Shown in pieces: positions 53,904 to 63,003 of a stretch of DNA of 64,000 nucleotides (its first letter is position 1; the number at the start of each line of letters is the position of its first letter). A program made the position numbers and the translations under genes. The notes below the pieces were generated by a model. The model made no database searches. It was not told the DNA's origin and saw nothing but the letters and a program-made list of their open reading frames with translations. Location: assembly GCA_948442695.1 (NCBI GenBank), contig CAOJSF010000002.1:62001-126000 (forward strand), written 5' to 3'. This DNA comes from an uncultured Clostridia bacterium (GTDB lineage: Bacteria > Bacillota > Clostridia > Christensenellales > UBA1242).

Positions 53904-54671
53904 TTAAAACTCATCGTTATTATTGCTATCAGAATAAAAATCAAATGCTTTCATAATTTCGCTTAAATCTTCCTTTGGATTTATTGCTTCCTTCAAATCA
54001 AAACCATTTGATTGAATCTTCAACGATTTTGGTTGTTGTTCTGGAGGCTTTGTGCTTAAAAATTTATCTACTAAATTATCAAAATTATCATCTTCATTAA
54101 GTTGCATATCAACAACCGGTTTTATAAGCGAAGGATGCTCTCTTTCTTTAACTTCTTTTAAACTGCTAATTCTCTCTATCTTGACTTCTTTTGGAGGCTC
54201 TTGAATCTTTTTCCCCTGCATTTTGCTCAACAATGCACGCATAGGATCATTTTCAGTGCCAGTGCTGATGATTTCATCTTTTTTTGCTTGAGTGCTTGCA
54301 AGAATTGTTTCAATTTCCATAATAAGTTTTTTATAAGAACTATTTACTAAAACGCCTGGGCATTTATTATTTAATTCAACTAAAAAACTTTGTAAGTGGC
54401 TATAAACAACCCTCAACTGCTCCCCTCTTAAAACGTCTATATTTCTAGAGCCTTCTGCCTGAGCCTTGCGATAAGATTCTAAAACTGACAAGATATTCTT
54501 TTCTCTATTTTCAACTTCTTGAGCCTTATTTTTTACCTCTAGAACCTTTCTTTCAGCCTCTAAAACTTTCAATTTCTCTTCCATTAAAGCCTTTTCATGT
54601 TCTGCCTTAATACTTGAAATAAATTTATCAACTTCATTTTTGTTATAGCCATAAATATCTGAAGAAAACAT
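53904..54671 (-). CDS. DivIVA-domain coiled-coil protein
   Basis: 255 residues. The N-terminus FSSDIYGYNKNEVDKFIS matches the DivIVA lipid-binding start (FxxxxxGYNxxEVDxF). A coiled coil follows to about 110, then a second helical region and a long polar, probably disordered tail (150-255) with Pro/Glu/Lys stretches such as EPPKEVKIERI. DivIVA-type proteins sense curved membrane at poles and septa and recruit division, wall or chromosome factors. Start has AGGAG upstream. It lies 10 nt after a small membrane gene of unknown function. Confidence 0.82.
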   Translation of the reverse strand: MFSSDIYGYNKNEVDKFISSIKAEHEKALMEEKLKVLEAERKVLEVKNKAQEVENREKNILSVLESYRKAQAEGSRNIDVLRGEQLRVVYSHLQSFLVELNNKCPGVLVNSSYKKLIMEIETILASTQAKKDEIISTGTENDPMRALLSKMQGKKIQEPPKEVKIERISSLKEVKEREHPSLIKPVVDMQLNEDDNFDNLVDKFLSTKPPEQQPKSLKIQSNGFDLKEAINPKEDLSEIMKAFDFYSDSNNNDEF

Positions 54672-54681
54672 ATAAAAACTC

Positions 54682-55170
54682 CTACTTTAATGTAAAATAC
54701 CTTACTATTAATAATAACACACTTAAACCTACAATTGCAAGAAAAATCCAAATTGAAATTTTATTTAATAGAAAAAATAAAAGAGCAATTATCACGAAAA
54801 ATAGCGATAAAGCAAGAAAAAGATGATAAGGTTGTTTAAAAAAATAAAAAGTAACAACTGAAGCACCTGCAAAAGCAAGCAAAATGAAGACTGGAAATAA
54901 AAATAAAATATCAAACAATAAACAATAAAAATAGAAATTGCCTATTAAAAATAAAATTATACCAAAATAACAGGAAGAATCATATTTAAAGAGCAAACTT
55001 TTTATTATCAAATGTAAACCAACTGAAAGACAAAAAATAAAAAACCATGCATTATACAAATTAAACACTAATGCAGAAACTAAACTTCCGCCTATAAATA
55101 ACGCTCCATTAATTACAGCAGAAAACATTAATAATGATGATTTTTTTATTGAAAAAATACGGCTTCTCAT
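54682..55170 (-). CDS. Small polytopic membrane protein, unknown
   Basis: 162 residues with about five transmembrane segments (roughly 15-40, 42-58, 62-82, 86-110 and 115-155) and a basic N-terminus MRSRIFSIKKSS. No family is recognised. No Shine-Dalgarno site is seen before the ATG. It precedes the DivIVA-like gene by 10 nt in the same direction, so the two may act together at the membrane. Confidence 0.65.
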   Translation of the reverse strand: MRSRIFSIKKSSLLMFSAVINGALFIGGSLVSALVFNLYNAWFFIFCLSVGLHLIIKSLLFKYDSSCYFGIILFLIGNFYFYCLLFDILFLFPVFILLAFAGASVVTFYFFKQPYHLFLALSLFFVIIALLFFLLNKISIWIFLAIVGLSVLLLIVRYFTLK

Positions 55171-55244
55171 AAAAATATTATTTCATAACTAAAGATGTTT
55201 TATTCTTTTAACAATGTCGATTTTTGCAATTAAACATAGAATCA

Positions 55245-56327
55245 TTATTTATTATTAGTTTCTTCATCTTCATTTTTTTCACTATCCGTCGAAATGAATC
55301 CTTTATCTTTTTCCGATTGATTTTCATTTGGCAATTCATTTATTTTTTGATTGTCTTTATCATTTATATTTTGTTCATCATTTTTTCTATTATCTAAACT
55401 TTCAATTCTATCTTTTTTGCTTATTTCTTTTTTATTTTTAAATAAACTTTTCTTCTTATTTTTATCTTCTTTTTGTTTTTCAAGCAATGAAAACTGATAA
55501 TATGGAGAAAGTTGAGCAAGAGATTTTATTTTACCCTTTTTGTTTAATAAATAACTTACTAAAATAAAACCAACACCAAATATAATCATTAAGATTGATA
55601 AAAATTGAGATACACGAATACTTCCTAAATATAAACTATCAGTTCTAAAACCTTCAATCCATGATCTTCCGATTCCATAAAGTATCATATAAAAACACAT
55701 CATCGAACCACGTAACTTTAATTTGTTTTTCCGTAAAAGCACCATAAGGACTGCAAAAACTGCCAAATTCCACATACTTTCATAAAAGAAAGTTGCCATA
55801 TGCCAGCCCGAGCCACCACAATGACATCCCTTCATATAACATTCCTCAATAAAAACTCCTAGAGGAAACCATTGTGCATTTGGGTTTGTTATAACCGCCC
55901 CATATGCCTCTTGATTAATAAAGTTGCCCCATCTACCTATCGCCTGCCCTAGAATCAAACTAGGCACAACGATGTCTGCAATATCTAAAAAGTTTTTCTT
56001 ATGAATAAGACAATAAAGAGTGACACCTATCGCACCACCGATGACTCCACCATAGATTGCCATTCCACCATTCCAAATTTCAAAGACCTGCCAAAAATTG
56101 TCAAAACTATCAAGACTGAAAAGTACATAATAAATTCTTGCACCTATGATTGAAAGAGGAAGGACATAACAGGCTATAATAATTATATCATCAGTTTTAA
56201 GTCCTCTAAACTTTGCGTTCTTGCATGCTAAAAAGACACCTATTCCCATTCCGATTGCAATCAAAAGGCCGTAATAGGCGATATTTAGACCAAATATGGT
56301 AAAAGATTTTTCATAAAAACCAAACAT
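55245..56327 (-). CDS. lgt: Lgt, prolipoprotein diacylglyceryl transferase, with charged C-terminal tail
   Basis: It adds diacylglycerol from phosphatidylglycerol to the lipobox Cys. The core (about 1-275) is polytopic, with the Lgt signature GRWGNFINQEAYG and IGRSWIEGFRTDSLYLG. A further 85 residues are almost wholly Lys, Glu, Asn and Asp (KKSLFKNKKEISKKD and onward), unlike typical Lgt of 260-290. It serves the lipoproteins at 14432 and 47730. No Shine-Dalgarno site: TATTAT ends 6 nt before the ATG, so the mRNA is probably leaderless. Confidence 0.94.
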   Translation of the reverse strand: MFGFYEKSFTIFGLNIAYYGLLIAIGMGIGVFLACKNAKFRGLKTDDIIIIACYVLPLSIIGARIYYVLFSLDSFDNFWQVFEIWNGGMAIYGGVIGGAIGVTLYCLIHKKNFLDIADIVVPSLILGQAIGRWGNFINQEAYGAVITNPNAQWFPLGVFIEECYMKGCHCGGSGWHMATFFYESMWNLAVFAVLMVLLRKNKLKLRGSMMCFYMILYGIGRSWIEGFRTDSLYLGSIRVSQFLSILMIIFGVGFILVSYLLNKKGKIKSLAQLSPYYQFSLLEKQKEDKNKKKSLFKNKKEISKKDRIESLDNRKNDEQNINDKDNQKINELPNENQSEKDKGFISTDSEKNEDEETNNK

Positions 56328-56333
56328 ATTATT

Positions 56334-56363
56334 ATAATATCATTTCAAATTTATTTTTGTCAA
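56334..56363 (-). promoter_or_regulatory. Promoter of lgt with leaderless geometry
   Basis: TTGACA (plus 56358-56363), an 18-bp spacer and TATTAT (plus 56334-56339) on the minus strand. The ATG (56327) begins 6 nt downstream of the -10 box. Confidence 0.7.
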
Positions 56364-56651
56364 ACTTTTCATTCAATTTATTTATTTCAACAACATAATC
56401 AACATTGTTGCTTCATTATATATATCTATTATATAAGTTCAAGTTTGTCTACGGTTTACAAAGAATTTTTTTTAAGATAAAGAAAATTTGCAAATTTTAT
56501 CAAACAAAAAAGACATGGAAAACTCCCCAGAGTGACGACGCCACAAAAATCGAGTATACAACAATTTTTTAATTACTACTTTTATTTTTAAAACAAACCC
56601 ACCTGCTAATTTTCTGCCTAAAAGCAACATTCTCTTATTTTTTTAGTTTAC

Positions 56652-56706
56652 AAAAAAACAAATCGCCTAAACTAGAGCATATTACTCACACTTGCGATTT
56701 GTTTTT
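56652..56706. terminator. Terminator hairpin after the Rho-like gene (bidirectional)
   Basis: AAAAACAAATCGC pairs with GCGATTTGTTTTT around a 27-nt loop, with T-runs on both strands. The rest of the 56364-56781 gap is AT-rich and shows no further gene or structure I can support. Confidence 0.7.
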
Positions 56707-56781
56707 AATAAAGGGTAATTTAAAACCACTTTACTTTATTATTATCTTTCATTTTTGTTATTTTATACATAACAAAACAAA

Positions 56782-57921
56782 TTAATTTACCTTTTTGCTT
56801 ATTTTCAACACTTCATTTGTAAGGAATTTATCATTTAAGTCGCTTTCATTATAACACATAAATAAAGTTCCACTTACGCCACTTGAATATGCTCTTGCAA
56901 ATGATAATAATTTTTGCATAACAATTTTTGCCTTTGGAGAGTGTTCTTCATTTTTTCTGTTTTCAAAGCAAGCATCAAGACTTCTTATTGTTTCCACAAT
57001 ATCAGATACAAAAACAACCACCTTTTCACCACGAGCAACAAGATTCATTGCATAGAAAACAACGTCAACAATCTTGTTGAAATTTATGTCATTGTTTGTC
57101 CCATAAACTGTTGTAAAATTGTCTTTTATATTAAGGCTCTTAAATTTGATTTGATTTTCATAAGAAGTATTGATAGCAAGCATAATAAAATGAATATTCT
57201 TATCATTGCATTCTTTATAAAATTTATCAAAGTCAGCATTTTCAAACAAGTCATTTTCTATCTTATAGATATTGCGTCTGCCTAAGCCCATTTTCCCATC
57301 GCCAAAAACCAAAGTTTCATTTTCGATTATTTCTTCACACTGTTCAAAAGCAATAGGTTGATATTCTTCAGCCTGAGTGTCATTGATTTCTAAAATCTTG
57401 CTTGCAACATACTGAGATTGACCAACAAGTTTTTTAGCCTCAACTTTTACTCTATCACCTGATTCAAATTTTTCATAATATTGTGTATCATTAAAAACAT
57501 AGACAATGGTATTTGTTTTCATGTCATTAATGACAGCATTATCATCAAATCTTCTTAGCACACCATCAAATACATAGATTTCGTCATCTACAGTTTCTTC
57601 ATGCACAGGTGCAACTTCTTGAGAAAATCTTACTAAATTTACAAAGTCCATCCTTTCACCAGTTACATCAGGTGTAATCTTATTTGTTATACTATCAAGA
57701 ATATTTAATCTTTTATAAGGACGACCTCTCTTTGGCATTCCATCATCGAATGATTTGCCATTTCTTGATGCTTCAAGAATAAGAGCAATCAGTTCATCTC
57801 TACGTTTGGTTGTTGGAGATGAAACCCCCAACTGTCTAGCGAGTCCTCTAAGTTCAAAGACCCCTAATGCTTTAATCATTTCTTCTTTTTGTTTTTCAAT
57901 AATATTAATTTCGTTTATCAT
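56782..57921 (-). CDS. Rho-like protein lacking the ATP-binding P-loop
   Basis: 379 residues. The N-terminal helix-extended-helix domain (about 14-52, ELRGLARQLG...RRDELIALILE) is the Rho N domain; a basic KRGRPYKR linker follows. Residues 113-190 align with the Rho RNA-binding OB fold (VFDGVLRRFDDNAVI, FESGDRVKVEAKKL). Residues 205-360 follow the Rho motor core in order and spacing (GLGRRNIYK for GKGQRALIV; VARGEKVVVFVSDIVE for VEHGKDVVILLDSITR; LSFARAYSSGVSGTLF for FFGAARNIEEGGSLTI). The P-loop Gly-Lys-Thr and DERPEEV are gone, and the usual C-terminal 50-80 residues are missing. It probably cannot act as an ATP-driven terminator; RNA binding may remain. The start has AGGAG. Confidence 0.72.
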   Translation of the reverse strand: MINEINIIEKQKEEMIKALGVFELRGLARQLGVSSPTTKRRDELIALILEASRNGKSFDDGMPKRGRPYKRLNILDSITNKITPDVTGERMDFVNLVRFSQEVAPVHEETVDDEIYVFDGVLRRFDDNAVINDMKTNTIVYVFNDTQYYEKFESGDRVKVEAKKLVGQSQYVASKILEINDTQAEEYQPIAFEQCEEIIENETLVFGDGKMGLGRRNIYKIENDLFENADFDKFYKECNDKNIHFIMLAINTSYENQIKFKSLNIKDNFTTVYGTNNDINFNKIVDVVFYAMNLVARGEKVVVFVSDIVETIRSLDACFENRKNEEHSPKAKIVMQKLLSFARAYSSGVSGTLFMCYNESDLNDKFLTNEVLKISKKVN

Positions 57922-57997
57922 ACGCTCTCCTAAGTCAATTAATAAATCTAATTACATATTAATTTTAAATTAGTATACCCTATTTTGTCAACCATTT

Positions 57998-59044
57998 TCA
58001 CCAAATCGGTAAAAAATTAGTAATTATTCCTAAAATAATAGCAAGTATGAGCATTAAACAAGTAATAAAAATATTCTGACCTATCTTTTTAAAGTTGCAA
58101 GTATAAAGCACAATCAGTCCTACTCCAGCACCTGCACTCAGCCCAGCAACCAGGGCTGGGAACATAATTACGCCCTCCATAAACATTTCAACCAAAAATA
58201 CACTTGAAGCACAATTTGGTATCAGCCCTATAAGACAAGCCATTAAAATTTGCAGATAAATATTTGAAGTGAATATCTTTTTTAAAGGATCAAGACCACC
58301 GCAATAACCTTTAATCAAATTTATCAAAAGTGTGGCAATAAACACATAAATCAATATTATTAATGTATGTTTTAAAGCATCTAAAAAGATGTTTGTTGCA
58401 CAGCAATGTGAATGAGTATGATTATGCCCACCTTCTGCTTCATCTGGGTGACAACATTTATGCTCATGAGCATGATCATGATTGTGTTCTTGCTCATGGT
58501 CATGGTCTTGTTCATGCCCTTTACAATCATTTAATATATTTTCATTTAAACTGTCAAGGATTTCACCACCCTCGCATGAAACCTCTTTCCCTTCATGACA
58601 ATGACGATCATGATATTCATGTAAAACCTGTTTCTTTTTTGAAAAAAGATGAATCATCCCATCAATGATATAGCCTACAATTATTGCATAAATAATCTTT
58701 ATTGCCATCAATAACAAAAGTTTTGGAATAAATTCTGGTTTTGAAATCATTAAAGGCAATGCTTCATCACTTGTTGCAACAAAAACTGCAATAAGAGTAC
58801 CCAGAGTGACAATCTTTCTTGAATAAAGATTGCTCATGACTGAAGAAAAGCCACATTGAGGAATACTTCCCAAAAAAGAGCCTATTACAGGGCCTGCCTT
58901 GTTGGTTTTATGAAGTATCTTTGAATATTTTTCATTATCGTTGTGAGAAAAATAACTTACTAAAAGATAAGTCAAATACAAAAAAGGAAGAATTATCAAT
59001 GTGTCTTTTAATGCATCCCATAAAGAATCTAAAAAAATTTGCAT
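57998..59044 (-). CDS. Putative 10-TM metal exporter with His-rich loop
   Basis: 348 residues with an internal duplication: two membrane halves, each holding a GS(F)LG.IPQCGFSS / IGLIPNCASSV motif. This fits the ArsP_2-like family of putative manganese or heavy-metal exporters. The central loop (about 140-215) carries more than 20 His with Asp, Glu and Cys (HEQDHDHEQEHNHDHAHEH, HNHTHSHCC), a likely metal-binding or sensing segment. It starts 30 nt after the solenoid gene and is probably in one transcript with it. Which metal is moved cannot be told; the loop suits Zn, Ni, Co or Mn. Confidence 0.75.
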   Translation of the reverse strand: MQIFLDSLWDALKDTLIILPFLYLTYLLVSYFSHNDNEKYSKILHKTNKAGPVIGSFLGSIPQCGFSSVMSNLYSRKIVTLGTLIAVFVATSDEALPLMISKPEFIPKLLLLMAIKIIYAIIVGYIIDGMIHLFSKKKQVLHEYHDRHCHEGKEVSCEGGEILDSLNENILNDCKGHEQDHDHEQEHNHDHAHEHKCCHPDEAEGGHNHTHSHCCATNIFLDALKHTLIILIYVFIATLLINLIKGYCGGLDPLKKIFTSNIYLQILMACLIGLIPNCASSVFLVEMFMEGVIMFPALVAGLSAGAGVGLIVLYTCNFKKIGQNIFITCLMLILAIILGIITNFLPIW

Positions 59045-59074
59045 TCAACGTTACCCTTAAATTTAAACAAAAGT

Positions 59075-60022
59075 CTAATCATTTTTATTTGACTCTATCA
59101 AATCAAGTTTAAGTTGTTGTTGCTCAATCGCCTTTTTCTTTCTTGATTTTTTAGATGTCACTGAAACTTTTATTTCTTCGACTTTTTCTATCATTTCATC
59201 TTCATTTGATTCAACTTCTGAAGAATCCTGATTATCTGAAGCAAAAGCCTCTGCATCATTTTGTTCTTCAGCCTTGTCCTGTCTATACTCACTCATGCGT
59301 TTTGCACTTTCTTGTGGAGAATACAAAATAATTGTCTGCTTATCTTGATATCCTATTTCCCCATTCATATTAGCAGAAATGAGAGACTTTCCTATCATTT
59401 CATCAATTTTTCCATTATTGAAAGTAGAAACTTCGCTACCATCGGCAAAAAGACCTATTGAGCCATTGTTCATAGTCCCGACTTTACTGTCATTCAAAAG
59501 ATAAGTAATGCTTCCATTAAGCATACTTACAAGATGAGCATCATTTAAAATGCCTATAATACTACCTTCAATCATAGTCACAATCCTTGCCTTACCTCTG
59601 ACAAACATAACACTGCCACTTGTCATAGTCGCAAGTTCTGCCTTGTCATCAACAAAACGAATAAAGCCACCATTCATAGTGCCTATTGAAGCCTTGCCTT
59701 TTACATAATCAATGACGCAAGTGTTGATTGTTGTGATAGACGCTTTATCGCTTATTGTAGTAATTTTACCACTTTTGAAAAGGCCGATTTTTGCCTTTCC
59801 AGTAAGTAAATCAACTTCACCCTCTTCCATCATTTGGACTTTTGCCTTACCTGAGATTTCTTTAAAACTGCAATTAAAACTTTCCAAAACAATGGCACTT
59901 CCTGTCAAAGTAACATTTTGACATTTATTCAAAATATGCACCCCATTTGACAAAGTAAAATTTGCCTCCTCATCATGAATGATAGGGTCAATAACCTTTT
60001 CTTTATGTTTAAAAAGTTTCAT
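59075..60022 (-). CDS. Cytoplasmic beta-solenoid protein of eleven 17-residue repeats
   Basis: 315 residues. From residue 40 to 226 the sequence is eleven back-to-back repeats of exactly 17 residues with the pattern xxKAxIxTMxxGxIxxI, for example SGKAKVQMMEEGEVDLL, KGKASIGTMNGGFIRFV and LNDSKVGTMNNGSIGLF. A right-angled run of hydrophobic positions at 6, 9, 14 and 17 with Gly at 12 implies a beta-helix, as in bactofilins. No signal peptide or TM. The tail (about 240-315) is Glu/Lys/Ser rich. The ATG at 60022 follows GGAGG; a frame to 60040 has none. Upstream of the metal exporter gene. Bactofilin-like scaffold is the best guess; function unproven. Confidence 0.78.
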   Translation of the reverse strand: MKLFKHKEKVIDPIIHDEEANFTLSNGVHILNKCQNVTLTGSAIVLESFNCSFKEISGKAKVQMMEEGEVDLLTGKAKIGLFKSGKITTISDKASITTINTCVIDYVKGKASIGTMNGGFIRFVDDKAELATMTSGSVMFVRGKARIVTMIEGSIIGILNDAHLVSMLNGSITYLLNDSKVGTMNNGSIGLFADGSEVSTFNNGKIDEMIGKSLISANMNGEIGYQDKQTIILYSPQESAKRMSEYRQDKAEEQNDAEAFASDNQDSSEVESNEDEMIEKVEEIKVSVTSKKSRKKKAIEQQQLKLDLIESNKND

Positions 60023-60323
60023 AATTCCTCCAAATAACATATCTTGAAAATATCTATAATTAAATGAGTTTTTAATTTTTACAGTACAAAAATCTTTTCA
60101 AGTAACAAAAACTCAAAATTTATCATAATAATAGGATACTTTTCAAATATGATAACATATAAACTATAAGTATGCAATCATTTTTTAAAAAATTTATAAA
60201 AAAATGCAATTTTTTGATTTTTTTTGTATTATGAATTTATCTTTGGAAAAAAAATGAGAAAATTTGATTTTCTTAAAAATTATTAAATATATATCTTTTA
60301 AATTTTTATAATTGATAAATCAA

Positions 60324-60352
60324 TTGACGTAATCATAAAAAAATGATATAAT
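60324..60352 (+). promoter_or_regulatory. Sigma-A promoter of the ABC transporter gene
   Basis: TTGACG (60324-60329), a 17-bp spacer and TATAAT (60347-60352), followed by a 40-nt leader with AAGGAG. The remaining 60023-60323 gap is AT-rich with no riboswitch or gene seen. Confidence 0.82.
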
Positions 60353-60398
60353 TAAATATATTCAAAGAATAAATTATTTTGCTTTTTAAGGAGTAATT

Positions 60399-62582
60399 AT
60401 GGTTCTTCAACTTAAAAATGTCTACAAAGAATATAGACTTGATAACAAAGAAAAATTCACAGCATTGCAGGACATGAATATGTCGTTTGAAAAAGGCGAA
60501 CTGGTCTCTATTGTTGGAGAAAGTGGAAGTGGAAAAAGCACCTTAATGAATCTTATAGGTGGGCTTGATTCAGATTATATAGGCCAGATAATCATAGGAG
60601 AGCAAGACCTAAAAAGTTTCAAGCAATCAGAACTTGATGATTATCGCAAAAAGAAGATAGGATTTGTATTTCAATCTTTCAACCTCATTCCTCATTTAAA
60701 CGTGATGGACAATGTCACAATCGGACTTACCCTTTCAAATGTAAAAGAGTCTAAAAAACAAGAAAAAGCAAAAATTTTGCTTGACAAATTAGGTCTTTTA
60801 AATCATATCAAAAAGAAGCCAACCCAACTTTCAGGTGGTCAAAAACAAAGAGTTGCCATTGCAAGAGCATTAATTAATGACCCTGACATAATTCTTGCAG
60901 ATGAACCGACTGGCGCTCTTGACAGCACAACAACCCAGCAAATTCTTGATATTTTAAAGGACATCGCCGACAGCGGAAAACTTGTCATTATGGTCACACA
61001 CTCTGAAAAAGTCGCCAAAATTTCATCAAGAATAATTGAAATTTCTGACGGAAGGCTTGTCCGAGACGAAAAAAACAAAGATTATATTTCAAACTATCAA
61101 AACAATGATTTAATTGCAAAAGATAAAAGTGTTGATTTTAAAAATTTTGAAAGCGAAATATCAACAGAAAGTTTACATACACTATCAGAAAAAGATGACT
61201 CAAACAACAAGTTGAACGCCAAACAAGACTTGCCACAAAAGAAAACAAAAAGGAAGGAAGGACATCTGTCGCTTATCTCTGCTTTAAAACTTTCCTTACA
61301 TAATATGTGGGCAAGCAAAGTGAAAAACATACTTATGTCTATAGGTGTTTCAATTTCACTGATAAGTCTCATCCTCATGCTTTCATTTGGTGCAGGACTT
61401 ACTGGATATATTTCAGATCAAGCACTAAATTATTCTTCACCAAATGTGGTTTCAATATCCAAAAAAGGTGCCACATCTATTATAGCGCCACAATCTTTTT
61501 CACAAGAGGAAATTGAAAATATATCAATAGATATAAATGATTATCTTGAAAAAAATAATAGCGATTTTAGAGTTGTCAGCAAAGAAGAAGACGAGTATGA
61601 GAACAACCTTTCCTATGGATTTAATATGTTGACAGGGTTTGGCAGTGGCGGTTCTGCACTTGCAAAGATTATTTATCAGCCAGAGCAATCAGAAAATGAC
61701 GAAGAGGTCAAACCAAAAGAATGCCCTATCTTCTACTCATACACCACCCCACCATATTATAGTGAAAAGCACCTACTGACAGAAAACAGCAAAATTTGTG
61801 GTGATGGTCAAATAATGCTTTCATCTGCCTCTGCTAAGGCTATGGGCATAGAAAAAATTGAGGATGTCGTTGGCAAAAAAGTCACCCTTTCAATAAATCT
61901 GCCAGAACTTAAAACCCCTATCGAAACAGAGGTTGAAATTTCAGGAATTGTAGATGTTTCACTTTTCTCAGGAATGCTTGTAATGTATGTCGATTATGAC
62001 TATTTAAATTCAAGAGTAAAAGCCAACAATGATTCAAAAGGACTTTCACCAACCACTCTTTATATCACAACAAACAACAAAAAAACCACATCTTTAATCA
62101 AAGATTATATTTCTACTCGAAACGACCTTTCCGACTCAGTTGAAGAAAAACTTGTAAGAATGTTTGATGAAATGCTTGATACCTTCTCAATAGCACTTAC
62201 AATAATTGCAGGAATTTCACTTGCTGTAGCACTTATCATGATTTTAGTTGTTCTTTACATAAGCGTCTCTGAAAGAACTAAAGAAATAGGCGTTCTCAAA
62301 AGTATAGGAGCAAGAAAAAAAGATATAAAACTGATTTTCTCAACAGAAAGTTTCCTTGTAGGACTATTTTCTGGCTTAATGGGAATTATCTTTACTTTGA
62401 TTATCGGAGGAATCCTCATTCTGACTTTCAATGCATTAATAGGTTTTGCACCTATCAGAATGATGTGGTATTACTTTGTTGAAGCGCTTGCAATAAGCAT
62501 TGTAATAAGTGTGCTTGCAGGACTCTATCCTTCAGCAAAGGCCGGAAGACTTGACCCTATAGAATCCTTGCGACATGAATAA
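60399..62582 (+). CDS. MacB-like ABC transporter, fused ATPase and FtsX-type permease
   Basis: 727 residues. The N-terminal ATPase (about 1-230) has Walker A GESGSGKSTLMN, the signature LSGGQKQRVAIARAL and Walker B ILADEPTGALDS. After a polar linker a first TM segment lies near 308-330, then a 270-residue extracytoplasmic domain with few motifs, and three TM segments at about 595-620, 645-670 and 690-712 in an FtsX domain ending AGRLDPIESLRHE. Such MacB-type pumps move peptides or signals across the membrane. A single gene; no two-component system or outer-membrane partner is next to it. Confidence 0.92.
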   Translation: MVLQLKNVYKEYRLDNKEKFTALQDMNMSFEKGELVSIVGESGSGKSTLMNLIGGLDSDYIGQIIIGEQDLKSFKQSELDDYRKKKIGFVFQSFNLIPHLNVMDNVTIGLTLSNVKESKKQEKAKILLDKLGLLNHIKKKPTQLSGGQKQRVAIARALINDPDIILADEPTGALDSTTTQQILDILKDIADSGKLVIMVTHSEKVAKISSRIIEISDGRLVRDEKNKDYISNYQNNDLIAKDKSVDFKNFESEISTESLHTLSEKDDSNNKLNAKQDLPQKKTKRKEGHLSLISALKLSLHNMWASKVKNILMSIGVSISLISLILMLSFGAGLTGYISDQALNYSSPNVVSISKKGATSIIAPQSFSQEEIENISIDINDYLEKNNSDFRVVSKEEDEYENNLSYGFNMLTGFGSGGSALAKIIYQPEQSENDEEVKPKECPIFYSYTTPPYYSEKHLLTENSKICGDGQIMLSSASAKAMGIEKIEDVVGKKVTLSINLPELKTPIETEVEISGIVDVSLFSGMLVMYVDYDYLNSRVKANNDSKGLSPTTLYITTNNKKTTSLIKDYISTRNDLSDSVEEKLVRMFDEMLDTFSIALTIIAGISLAVALIMILVVLYISVSERTKEIGVLKSIGARKKDIKLIFSTESFLVGLFSGLMGIIFTLIIGGILILTFNALIGFAPIRMMWYYFVEALAISIVISVLAGLYPSAKAGRLDPIESLRHE

Positions 62583-62776
62583 AATACAATTTAACATTGT
62601 ATAACAAACAATATTCTTGATAAATCATAATGTATAAATAATAAACATGATGAATCATTGTGCCTTGATTAGAAAAAATAATCATAAAGACAAGAATAAA
62701 AATTTATTTTATATTAAATTTGTTTATATTGCCTTAATTGAGCAAAAAACAATTTAAAAATATAAACAAAATTATT

Positions 62777-62862
62777 AGAAAAGATTCTTGCGTACCTAAA
62801 GAAAAGATTCTTGTGTACCTAAAGAAAAGATTCGCTTTGATACTATTATCCTTGCGTGCCTA
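62777..62862. repeat. 23-bp tandem repeat, three units, the last split
   Basis: AGAAAAGATTCTTGCGTACC with a short TAA tail repeats at 62777, 62800 and 62823 (period 23). The third copy is split after AGAAAAGATTC by 17-18 bp and ends CTTGCGTGCCTAA. It lies 3' of the ABC transporter gene, outside any gene. Confidence 0.75.
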
Positions 62863-62864
62863 AA

Positions 62865-62894
62865 CAAAAAAACCGCAAACTTCTGCGGTTTTTT
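62865..62894. terminator. Bidirectional terminator between ABC transporter and DUF2238-like gene
   Basis: AAAAACCGCA pairs with TGCGGTTTTTT around a short loop, T-run on both strands. It serves both convergent genes. Confidence 0.85.
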
Positions 62895-63003
62895 ATTTAT
62901 AATTAAACAATTATCATTTTTATAAAAGAACTATACAATCCTTAATAGTTGTTATTATTTTTTAAACTTATCAAAACAAAATTACTATTAAAAAAGAAAA
63001 TAA

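Noticed and set aside
62777..62862. Possible small CRISPR array
   Set aside because: The units are contiguous with no unique spacers and no cas genes are near.
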